Source: JBGSWE01 sp049292975 | Lineage (GTDB): Bacteria > Patescibacteriota > Saccharimonadia > Saccharimonadales > JACDBH01 | Direction of reading: 5' to 3' | DNA length: 6,690 nt | NCBI GenBank assembly: GCA_049292975.1 | Contig: JBATRZ010000006.1 | Location: forward strand, 1-6,690 | Part shown: piece by piece, positions 1-4,670 of the stretch | Numbering within the stretch: position 1 is the stretch's first letter | Layout: every line of letters begins with the position of its first letter | Notes under the pieces: generated by a model | What the model was told of the DNA's origin: nothing | Seen by the model: the letters and a program-made list of their open reading frames with translations, nothing else | The model's database searches: none | Program-made: the position numbers and the translations under genes

Positions 1-1
1 C

Positions 2-1372
2 GCGCTCAGAATCACAGGCTTTTGCGATGATAGTGACCACGGGTTGCCAACTATTACCTCAATGCAACTTGCGGGACAAGATGCTGACATAAATCTTACG
101 TCCAGCGATTTGCATCAAGATTTACGACTTACCACTTCAACGGTTACGGTAATAGTAGTAGATTTCAATGGTATTCCAGTTCAAAATGCTTATGTGAGCG
201 CGCAAACTTATCACGGCTCAACATCTCGTACTGAGAACGGTCCAAATGATTTGATACCTTTTAATTATCCAGCATCCTTTAGTTCGGGTAATACAACGGA
301 TTCAAACGGAGCCAGCCAACTACAAGTTCTAAATGGTTTAGCTTTTGAGATAATTGACGGTCCGGTAAGCAACAACAGCAATATTTGTGCGTCATTACCG
401 GGAAGCGGACAGTTAGTATGTATGTCTGTCCCCATAACTATCAACAACAATTTAATCATTGAACTACAACAGCCACTACCTATACCTAGCCCGCCAACAG
501 GTTTAGCTGGAGAGTCTCCTGCCCAATCACCATATTTAACATGGGATGACACTACCTTTGCTACAAGCTACAACATATACAGAGACAACATACTGGTTGG
601 TAGCTCGTTATCTACTAACTTTTCAGATACCGAAGCAGTTCCGGGGCAATACCAATATCACGTTACGGCGGTTAATGACACCGGCGAAAGCCCGCCGAGT
701 GATAGTATAAGCGTTATCGTTGAGGACAGTACGCCACAAACATTTACACTACTGCCTACAGCCGACACCTATATCCGTGAAGGACAAGACAATCGTAACC
801 ATGGCGCTGATACTGAAATGGATGTTCGATCCAGCGGCAACAATCGTGCACTAGTTCGATTTGACCAGTCAGCTATAGACTCAACCGTAGGTAATGGCAC
901 AATAATCTCTGCGATACTAAAACTAAAGATCAACGATAATGGCGCCAATTGGGGCTCTACTGGTCGAACCGTAGACATTCATAGGCTTTTGACAGATTGG
1001 GCTGAAGGCAATGGTATGGCCAATGACAGGGGAATGGGTTCAGGTGCGACCTGGAATTGTGCCGTAGACAGCAATATTCAAAATCAATCACGGAATTGTA
1101 TAGGCAGTACTGAATGGGAGATGAGGCAGCCTAACAATCCATCTGTACATCCCTGGTTTGCAGAGGCCACCGACTCAATACTCGTTACAAATGTTTTAAG
1201 TGGTACTATTGAGTATGATGTGACTGTTGATTTGCAGAATTTCTTGGATGGTGAAATAAGTAATTACGGCTGGCTAATTAAGAAAACCGAAGAAAGCCAA
1301 AGTGGCTGGGTAAATTTTGGCACCAAGGAAAGTGCACTCATGCCCGAACTAGTGATAACTTACCACCCCTAA
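2..1372 (+). CDS. Secreted surface protein, Ig-like/FN3/DNRLRE (5' partial)
   Basis: The frame is open to the left edge, so the N-terminus and any signal peptide are missing; 456 residues are visible, numbered here from the first whole codon at base 2. A TTG at base 44 could be mistaken for a start but has no reason to be one. Residues about 45-150 form a beta-rich Ig-like or carboxypeptidase-regulatory-like domain (VTVIVVDFNGIPVQNAYV, later TTDSNGASQLQV) with Cys128 and Cys140. Residues about 162-242 are a fibronectin type III domain (PPTGL at its start, YNIYRDNILVG, YQYHVTAVNDTGESPPS). Residues about 246-456 match the DNRLRE/CBM96 type (ADTYIREG, ALVRFD, LLTDWAEGNG, YGWLIKK), with Cys353 and Cys366. 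The family is extracellular and linked to carbohydrate or surface binding; the ligand is unknown. No C-terminal anchor is visible. Base composition is more AT-rich than the genes to the right, which may mean a different history. Confidence 0.85.
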   Translation, partial: ALRITGFCDDSDHGLPTITSMQLAGQDADINLTSSDLHQDLRLTTSTVTVIVVDFNGIPVQNAYVSAQTYHGSTSRTENGPNDLIPFNYPASFSSGNTTDSNGASQLQVLNGLAFEIIDGPVSNNSNICASLPGSGQLVCMSVPITINNNLIIELQQPLPIPSPPTGLAGESPAQSPYLTWDDTTFATSYNIYRDNILVGSSLSTNFSDTEAVPGQYQYHVTAVNDTGESPPSDSISVIVEDSTPQTFTLLPTADTYIREGQDNRNHGADTEMDVRSSGNNRALVRFDQSAIDSTVGNGTIISAILKLKINDNGANWGSTGRTVDIHRLLTDWAEGNGMANDRGMGSGATWNCAVDSNIQNQSRNCIGSTEWEMRQPNNPSVHPWFAEATDSILVTNVLSGTIEYDVTVDLQNFLDGEISNYGWLIKKTEESQSGWVNFGTKESALMPELVITYHP

Positions 1373-1412
1373 AGTATTAGTACTACAAGTCGCAACTTAG
1401 CGGTTTGTCCAT

Positions 1413-1463
1413 GGCCTTCTTGCGCATCCGCCATAAAAGTCATTAAGCATGGGCAAGAATGCC
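1413..1463. repeat. Inverted repeat after the DNRLRE gene
   Basis: GGCCTTCTTGC (1413-1423) pairs with GCAAGAATGCC (1453-1463) in 10 of 11 positions. An inner CCAT/ATGG pair can extend the stem. It lies 40 bases past the stop codon and could protect or end the upstream mRNA, but no U-run follows, so it is not a classic intrinsic terminator. Confidence 0.4.
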
Positions 1464-1513
1464 GGATCAATTCATAAACATCAGGCTAAATGCGAGCCAG
1501 TAAGGTAACAAAC

Positions 1514-1542
1514 TTGACAAAAGTATAAGCATAAGTTATAAT
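1514..1542 (+). promoter_or_regulatory. Consensus sigma-70-type promoter
   Basis: TTGACA (1514-1519) and TATAAT (1537-1542) are both perfect hexamers with the optimal 17-base spacer. Transcription should start around 1549-1552. The ATG of the next gene is at 1552, so the message would have a 5' leader of 0-3 bases. No Shine-Dalgarno sequence lies between promoter and ATG, which agrees with leaderless translation. Confidence 0.88.
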
Positions 1543-1551
1543 GCCTACGTT

Positions 1552-2073
1552 ATGAACCAAGAACAAAAACCTACCCTATATCAACGCCAGATCAAAGTGC
1601 TTGATGACATTAAGGTGCATGGCCGCAGCCGCACGCATGGCGAAACAGATATACAGCGCCGCCGCAGGGAAGCTCTTGAACGTGCCCAGGCCGCCCGGCA
1701 AGCAGATGCCGGCCGCAGCGACCGCGCCGCCGCCCATAGCCGTGAAGGCCAGTCTAAAACCAAGCGTTTAAGGCGCGCCGGTACCGCCTTGGGCCTTACG
1801 GCTCTGGCTATTGCCGGCGGTTTGAGCAGCAGCGAAGATGCGCCTGCTAAAGACGTACCTACAGTCACAACTGTTGTAGAGGCTGGCAAGGGTGATTCCT
1901 ACTGGAGACTGCAAAAAGCAGAAGGTGCCAGCGGCCGCGACATCCGCGAAGTTGTATCTGATACCAAGGAATTACCGGCAAACGATAGGGACAATGATGG
2001 GGCAGCCGATGAAATCCACCCCGGCATGCAGGTGACGATTTTAGACGACCCCAACACGCCGCCTCAGCCATAA
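1552..2073 (+). CDS. Membrane-anchored LysM-type protein
   Basis: The product is 173 residues. Residues 1-75 are very rich in Arg, Lys, Ala and Gln and probably cytoplasmic. Residues about 76-91 (AGTALGLTALAIAGGL) are a single membrane segment or uncleaved signal anchor, preceded by KRLRR, giving an N-in/C-out topology. Residues about 107-164 resemble a LysM domain, which in known families binds peptidoglycan: VEAGKGDSYWRLQKAEG corresponds to the usual V..GD(T/S)(L/Y)W.I....G start and IHPGMQVTIL to the usual I.PGQ.L.I end. Between them sits an acidic loop, NDRDNDGAADE (144-154), of the DxDxDGxxD type seen in calcium-binding dockerin or thrombospondin repeats. The ATG lies directly after a consensus promoter without a ribosome binding site. 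The gene is transcribed apart from mraZ. LysM is inferred from pattern only; the cytoplasmic half is unrecognised. Confidence 0.8.
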   Translation: MNQEQKPTLYQRQIKVLDDIKVHGRSRTHGETDIQRRRREALERAQAARQADAGRSDRAAAHSREGQSKTKRLRRAGTALGLTALAIAGGLSSSEDAPAKDVPTVTTVVEAGKGDSYWRLQKAEGASGRDIREVVSDTKELPANDRDNDGAADEIHPGMQVTILDDPNTPPQP

Positions 2074-2123
2074 TTGCCCGTCCGCGGCAGCCGGCAGAAC
2101 CCTTGGTGTAATATCTGGGGGGT

Positions 2124-2150
2124 TTGATTATTCTAGTGTCATGTTATAAG
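2124..2150 (+). promoter_or_regulatory. Candidate extended -10 promoter upstream of mraZ
   Basis: TGTTATAAG (2142-2150) fits an extended -10 element (TGnTATAAT type). A weak -35 (TTGATT, 2124-2129) stands 15 bases upstream, shorter than optimal. Transcription from here would begin near 2157, ahead of the DnaA-like boxes and the MraZ boxes, giving a leader of about 315 bases for mraZ. A flanking inverted repeat, ATATCTGG (2111-2118) with CCAGATAT (2160-2167), encloses it. Confidence 0.35.
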
Positions 2151-2174
2151 GGCAGAACACCAGATATAGCGTAT

Positions 2175-2205
2175 TTGTCCACAGGGGGCATATACCTGTG
2201 GAAAA
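2175..2205. promoter_or_regulatory. Inverted pair of DnaA-box-like 9-mers
   Basis: TTGTCCACA (2175-2183, + strand) and TTTTCCACA (2197-2205 read on the - strand) each differ from the DnaA box TTATCCACA by one base, at the third position. They form a near-perfect inverted repeat: TTGTCCACAGG and CCTGTGGAAAA match at 10 of 11 positions around a 9-base centre. It could be a protein-binding operator or an RNA hairpin; no T-run follows. DnaA binding is inferred from sequence similarity only. Confidence 0.4.
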
Positions 2206-2240
2206 CATCGTTGTAATAGGGTGTTTTATTGAAAAAACAG

Positions 2241-2270
2241 TTGCGCGTGGGTAAGAGTGGGTAGTATGCT
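2241..2270 (+). promoter_or_regulatory. Candidate mraZ promoter under the MraZ boxes
   Basis: TTGCGC (2241-2246) and TATGCT (2265-2270) are separated by 18 bases. The hexamers are imperfect (3-4 matches each), but the first two MraZ boxes lie exactly in the spacer, the usual place for a repressor to block polymerase. An alternative -35, TTGAAA, lies at 2229-2234 without a good partner. Confidence 0.35.
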
Positions 2271-2294
2271 CTTGTTAGTGGGTAAACGTGGGTA
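2247..2294 (+). promoter_or_regulatory. MraZ operator: four GTGGGTA boxes
   Basis: GTGGGTA occurs at 2247-2253, 2257-2263, 2278-2284 and 2288-2294. The steps are 10, 21 and 10 bases, so all four fall on one face of the helix. Known MraZ operators are direct TGGG-type repeats with about 10-base periodicity just upstream of mraZ, as in Escherichia coli. The match in motif, spacing and position makes autoregulation of the cluster very likely. The pair-gap-pair layout may reflect two binding units of the MraZ ring. Confidence 0.85.
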
Positions 2295-2326
2295 GCCAAA
2301 ATAGCTGCCCAAGCACAACCCCAGTA

Positions 2327-2380
2327 CCTTTTAGTCGTAACCCTAATCTGATTGCAGACTACGGTAACGCGTTAAAAAGG
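2327..2380 (+). promoter_or_regulatory. Hairpin in the mraZ leader
   Basis: Nested arms are visible: CCTTTTA (2327-2333) with TAAAAAGG (2373-2380, one bulge), CGTAACC (2336-2342) with GGTAACG (2363-2369, one A-A mismatch), and TCTG (2347-2350) with CAGA (2355-2358) around ATTG. It is followed by A-rich, apparently unstructured sequence up to the ribosome binding site. A role in mraZ mRNA stability or translation is inferred. Confidence 0.4.
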
Positions 2381-2471
2381 AACGGGGCAAGAAAACAAAA
2401 ACCACTGAAGGCATAGGAAGGGTAAACCTATCGCCGTACAAAAAAACCAATAAACTAAAGAGGCGTAAAAG

Positions 2472-2825
2472 GTGGACTACTTCGAAAGGAAACTTGACGA
2501 CAAGCGCCGGCTGACTATACCAGCCGAACTTCGGGCCGAGTTTGCCAGCGGGGCAGTCATTACCAGGGGTTTCAAGCAATACCTGCACCTCTACCCGAAA
2601 GCGGTATGGGACGGGGAAGTCGAGCCGCAGCTGCAAGGATCAATCCTAGATGAGCAAACGGCCGATCTGAACGTTCAATTCCGGATGGGCCGGGTTGAGG
2701 CTAGTATTGACGACAAACAGGGCCGTATCACCCTGGAAGCGCATCATCTGGACTATGCGGGCATCACCCGCGAGGTCATAGCGGTGCGGGCAGGGCGCTA
2801 CTGGCGGATCCAAGCCAAAGCTTGA
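2472..2825 (+). CDS. mraZ: Transcriptional regulator MraZ
   Basis: MraZ is a DNA-binding protein with two AbrB-like (SpoVT-AbrB/MraZ) halves; it forms rings and represses the division cluster it heads. The start is a GTG with AAAGAGG (2457-2463) 8 bases before it; no ATG is near, and the next residues (DYFERKLDDKRRLTIPAELR) match the family's N-terminus. The first motif is LDDKRRLTIPAELR (residues 8-21) and the second DDKQGRITLEAHH (80-92), which keeps the family's D-x-K-x-x-R pattern. The protein has 117 residues against a usual 140-150, and ends at RYWRIQAKA where other members continue with a C-terminal helical tail. Four boxes of the MraZ operator type lie 180-225 bases upstream. It is first in the cluster, followed by rsmH after an unusually long gap. 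Confidence 0.93.
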   Translation: MDYFERKLDDKRRLTIPAELRAEFASGAVITRGFKQYLHLYPKAVWDGEVEPQLQGSILDEQTADLNVQFRMGRVEASIDDKQGRITLEAHHLDYAGITREVIAVRAGRYWRIQAKA

Positions 2826-2878
2826 GATTGGCCAGCGGGCAAGAACCTTTACAATCCGGAAGCTTAAGCAGCACTAAA

Positions 2879-2950
2879 CCGATTCCTTACCTTGGACTTT
2901 TACTTGTAAAAGTTCATGTAGGTTCCAATGGCTCGAGGTCAGCGAATCGG
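2879..2950 (+). promoter_or_regulatory. Hairpin element after mraZ
   Basis: GGACTTTTAC (2894-2903) and GTAAAAGTTC (2906-2915) form a 10-pair stem (one G-U) capped by a CUUG-type turn. It is nested in ACCT/AGGT (2889-2892 with 2920-2923) and CCGATT/AATCGG (2879-2884 with 2945-2950). No U-run follows, so it looks like a processing or stability structure rather than a terminator. Confidence 0.45.
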
Positions 2951-3008
2951 CAGCCAACAAGTGGCAAATCGGGGCACCACTTTTAAAAACCCTTGCACTT
3001 TTCTTTAA
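2928..3008 (+). CDS. Possible 26-residue mini-ORF between mraZ and rsmH
   Basis: An ATG follows a minimal AGG (2920-2922) by 5 bases and opens a frame for a basic peptide beginning MARGQRIGSQQVANRG and ending in TFL. It resembles no family I know. It covers a hairpin (AAGTGG/CCACTT) and ends in an AT-rich stretch, so it could be a leader peptide or simply chance. Confidence 0.15.
   Translation: MARGQRIGSQQVANRGTTFKNPCTFL
2959..2984 (+). terminator. Weak candidate attenuator hairpin
   Basis: AAGTGG (2959-2964) pairs with CCACTT (2977-2982) around a 12-base loop, and the right arm runs into TTTT (2981-2984) then AAAAA. The stem is short, the loop large and the U-run only four long, so any termination would be partial. 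If real, it would reduce read-through from mraZ into rsmH. Confidence 0.22.
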
Positions 3009-3056
3009 AAAACACCTCCCAAAACTCCACCTCACACAATAAGTCTCTCAAAACTT

Positions 3057-3188
3057 ATGGCTATCCCGCAGGCTAAAAGATTGAACAGGGCAACCTGGTC
3101 TCGTATACCTTTTAGCAGGCAAATCTTGGTGATAGCCAAACAAAAACAAAAAAAACGAAAAACAAACAGTTGGCTGCTGGTTCGGTGA
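3057..3188 (+). CDS. Possible 43-residue basic mini-ORF
   Basis: The frame starts MAIPQAKRLNRATWSR, passes through a Lys/Gln-rich run, and ends LLVR before TGA at 3186-3188. The peptide would be very basic. No ribosome binding site precedes the ATG (upstream bases are CTCTCAAAACTT), and the same bases form a nested inverted repeat (3058-3138), so a coding role is doubtful. Confidence 0.15.
   Translation: MAIPQAKRLNRATWSRIPFSRQILVIAKQKQKKRKTNSWLLVR
3058..3138 (+). ncRNA. Nested stem structure with GCAA tetraloop
   Basis: Three nested perfect helices can be read: TGGCTATC (3058-3065) with GATAGCCA (3131-3138), GCTAAAAG (3072-3079) with CTTTTAGC (3109-3116), and CAGG (3086-3089) with CCTG (3094-3097) closing a GCAA loop of the GNRA type. 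A small hairpin, ATAAGT/ACTTAT (3039-3044 with 3053-3058), abuts it. An A-rich linker (3136-3168) follows. I match it to no known riboswitch class. It may be part of the rsmH leader or a small RNA. A TTGAAC...TATACC pair with 17-base spacing (3081-3109) also lies inside and could be a weak promoter. Confidence 0.4.
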
Positions 3189-3197
3189 CCTTGCAAT

Positions 3198-3323
3198 CTT
3201 AACCAACGCTGATGGCACATCTTGGGCCAAGACCTGCGTCAAAAATCCTTACCGTATGTAGAATACGCCTCGGATTTTGTGTTCGGCCTTGACTCCAAGC
3301 TGCGCTCATCGGCGTTGGTTAAG
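3198..3323 (+). ncRNA. Long hairpin element in the rsmH leader
   Basis: CTTAACCAACGCTGATG (3198-3214) pairs with CATCGGCGTTGGTTAAG (3307-3323) along 17 bases, with one U-G pair. Inside, CTTGGGCCAAGACC (3221-3234) pairs imperfectly with GGCCTTGACTCCAAG (3285-3299), AAAATCC (3242-3248) with GGATTTT (3272-3278), and CGTAT (3253-3257) with ATACG (3263-3267). The whole 126 bases therefore fold into one long interrupted hairpin flanked on both sides by A/C-rich linkers. It ends 53 bases before rsmH. Its ends and apical loop recur in the element before ftsI (5050-5266). Function is unknown: a cis-acting leader, a stable small RNA or a short mobile repeat are all possible. Confidence 0.55.
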
Positions 3324-3376
3324 CAAAAACAAAAAGCTAGAACCATATCTTATGGGGAAGGCAAAAAAGCAAAAAC

Positions 3377-4369
3377 ATGCACCAAAACAAAAACCAAAAT
3401 AAACACGGGGCCCCTAAGAAACTTGTTTCTTGGGACAGCCACACACACATTCCAGTCCTACTAGACAGCGTCCTAAAAGTTTTAGACCCTAAGCCGGGGG
3501 AAGCATTCCTCGACGTAACGGCCGGGTACGGTGGGCACGCTGGTGCAGTACTGGAACGCACCTTACAGGACGATCAAGCCGTACTGGTTGATCGTGACCA
3601 GATGGCGGTAGATCACTTAGAAACATTATTCGCGGGTCGTGGCGTACAGATTGTTCACAAGGATTTTCTGAGCGCAGCCCGTGATCTCTCGTTACAAAAA
3701 CGTACGTTTGATGTTATTTTGGCAGATTTGGGCTTGTCGTCACCGCACCTTAATACAGCGAGCCGTGGGTTTAGTTTTCGCTTTGACGCACGCTTAGACA
3801 TGCGTATGGACCAAAGACAGTCCTTGACCGCCGAGGTAATCATTAATACCTACGACGAGAAAGAGCTGGCGCGGATCCTGAGTGTCTACGGCGAGGAGCC
3901 TAAGGCCAAAGTCATTGCGGAATTACTGGTGCTAAACAGGCCGGTAACAAGTACCCAACAGCTCGTAAAAATCGTTGCCCAAGCCTCTGTCCCTGCCAAA
4001 CGGGTTTGGCGGGGGACCCGCGAGGTACCGGGGTACAGCAGGGTGAATCCGGCGACGCGGACGTTTCAAGCGCTCCGCATAGCCGTAAATGACGAATTAC
4101 GCCTGGTCCAAACAGCGTTACCCGTCTTTGCAGACCTGCTGGCTCCGGGTGGGCGGCTAGGTATCATTACCTTCCACAGTCTGGAGGACCGAATCGTCAA
4201 GCAGTACTTTGCAGATATTGCAGGGGACCGCTACGATGCCAGCTTCCGTCACCTTACCAAACGTCCCGTGATACCGGGGGCACATGAATTAGTTTCCAAT
4301 CCGCGGTCGCGCAGCGCAAAACTGCGTGCCGTTGCAAAAATAAACACAAACAAGAAAGGAGATGCTTAA
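3377..4369 (+). CDS. rsmH: 16S rRNA (cytosine1402-N4)-methyltransferase RsmH
   Basis: RsmH (MraW) uses S-adenosylmethionine to methylate N4 of C1402 in the decoding centre of 16S rRNA. All family blocks are present: HIPVLLDSVL (24-33), the SAM-binding DVTAGYGGH (46-54), acidic VDRD (71-74), DVILADLGLSS (112-122), RGFSFRFDARLDMRMD (130-145), NPATRTFQALRIAVN (224-238), GIITFHSLEDRIVKQYF (262-278) and NPRSRSAKLRA (308-318). Length 330 is near the family norm of about 310. The conserved part starts at residue 24; the leading segment is encoded by an A/C-only tract and is low complexity (MHQNKNQNKHGA). No other usable start exists between the upstream stop at 3338 and the conserved block, so ATG 3377 is chosen although its best ribosome binding site, GGGGAAGG (3354-3361), is 15 bases away. 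AAAGGAG near its 3' end serves a mini-ORF downstream. Confidence 0.96.
   Translation: MHQNKNQNKHGAPKKLVSWDSHTHIPVLLDSVLKVLDPKPGEAFLDVTAGYGGHAGAVLERTLQDDQAVLVDRDQMAVDHLETLFAGRGVQIVHKDFLSAARDLSLQKRTFDVILADLGLSSPHLNTASRGFSFRFDARLDMRMDQRQSLTAEVIINTYDEKELARILSVYGEEPKAKVIAELLVLNRPVTSTQQLVKIVAQASVPAKRVWRGTREVPGYSRVNPATRTFQALRIAVNDELRLVQTALPVFADLLAPGGRLGIITFHSLEDRIVKQYFADIAGDRYDASFRHLTKRPVIPGAHELVSNPRSRSAKLRAVAKINTNKKGDA
3413..3434 (+). promoter_or_regulatory. Hairpin in the first codons of rsmH
   Basis: CCTAAGAAAC (3413-3422) and GTTTCTTGGG (3425-3434) form a 10-pair stem (one U-G) with a CUUG-type turn, starting 36 bases after the A of the start codon. The bases in front (3361-3406) are A/C-rich and should be single-stranded. 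CCCC at 3411-3414 could instead pair with GGGG of the ribosome binding site (3354-3357), so two exclusive states are possible. Confidence 0.4.
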
Positions 4370-4373
4370 AGTT

Positions 4374-4433
4374 ATGCCTATACAGGTTAAAAGCAGCTCC
4401 AGAGCGTACCGTATAAAGGTCAGAGTACTTTAG
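4374..4433 (+). CDS. Candidate 19-residue leader peptide after rsmH
   Basis: The strongest ribosome binding site of the cluster, AAAGGAG (4355-4361), lies in the last codons of rsmH, yet no large gene follows it. The ATG at 4374, 12 bases on, opens a frame for the basic peptide MPIQVKSSSRAYRIKVRVL, ending in TAG at 4431-4433. An in-frame ATG at 4362 abuts the site directly and would add four residues. The last codons and the stop overlap two competing pairings, ACCGTA/TACGGT (4408-4413 with 4434-4439) and GTACT/AGTAC (4425-4429 with 4432-4436), so ribosome passage would change the downstream RNA fold. Coupling to ftsL expression is inferred. It could also be a remnant of a lost gene start. 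Confidence 0.35.
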   Translation: MPIQVKSSSRAYRIKVRVL

Positions 4434-4448
4434 TACGGTCCGGGCCTT

Positions 4449-4522
4449 CAGGCTTCCCCCGTAAAAAAACCAGATCCCCAATGAAAATTGTTTCACGGGG
4501 TAACTGGGCGGGGGAGAGCCTG
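4449..4522 (+). ncRNA. Strong extended hairpin in the ftsL leader
   Basis: CAGGCTTCCCCCG (4449-4461) pairs with CGGGGGAGAGCCTG (4509-4522) with a single bulge. Inside, CCAG (4470-4473) pairs with CTGG (4504-4507), CCCC (4476-4479) with GGGG (4497-4500), and TGAAA (4482-4486) with TTTCA (4491-4495) around ATTG. The outer stem is GC-rich and should be very stable. No U-run follows. TTCCCC of the left arm (4454-4459) is also complementary to GGGGAA of the ftsL ribosome binding site (4685-4690), so a long-range alternative pairing is possible. Confidence 0.55.
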
Positions 4523-4566
4523 GAGAGGTAGCCGGCTTTTACCGGACATGGACATAGATCCAAATT

Positions 4567-4647
4567 AGGAGAGTCTGGTTAGGACGTGGATGTAATTCCA
4601 GTTAGGAGCGTCTGAATAGGAGAACCTGCAGGAGAATAGGCCAGGAG
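4567..4647 (+). promoter_or_regulatory. Array of five AGGAG motifs before ftsL
   Basis: AGGAG, the core Shine-Dalgarno sequence, occurs at 4567, 4604, 4618, 4630 and 4643, with AGGA at 4581. The last four are 12-14 bases apart. None is followed by a start codon that opens more than a few codons. The array lies just upstream of the hairpin that covers the real ftsL site. It could act as a ribosome standby or loading platform, bind a protein, or be the decayed copies of a short repeat. Confidence 0.4.
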
Positions 4648-4670
4648 AATAACTTTAGAAAACCAAGCAT

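Noticed and set aside
1581..2071. - strand frames opposite the LysM-type gene
   Set aside because: The + strand frame has a consensus promoter and a recognisable topology; the opposite frames are Arg/Ser/Ala-rich by-products of its composition.
2894..2915. Intrinsic terminator after mraZ
   Set aside because: The stem is good, but the following bases (ATGTAGGTTCC) contain no U-run, so termination is not supported.
3222..3464. 80-codon + strand frame starting TTG in the rsmH leader
   Set aside because: It lies inside the long hairpin element and the A/C-rich linker and runs into the rsmH start in another frame. It has no ribosome binding site, and its low-complexity Lys/Thr-rich sequence resembles no protein.
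4363..4522. c-di-AMP (ydaO-type) riboswitch in the ftsL leader
   Set aside because: Fragments such as GCTTAAA, GCGGGGGA and GAGGTAGCCG recall the class, but the conserved 3' half (GTCAGCTAAC...GTAAGC) is absent and the stems pair differently.
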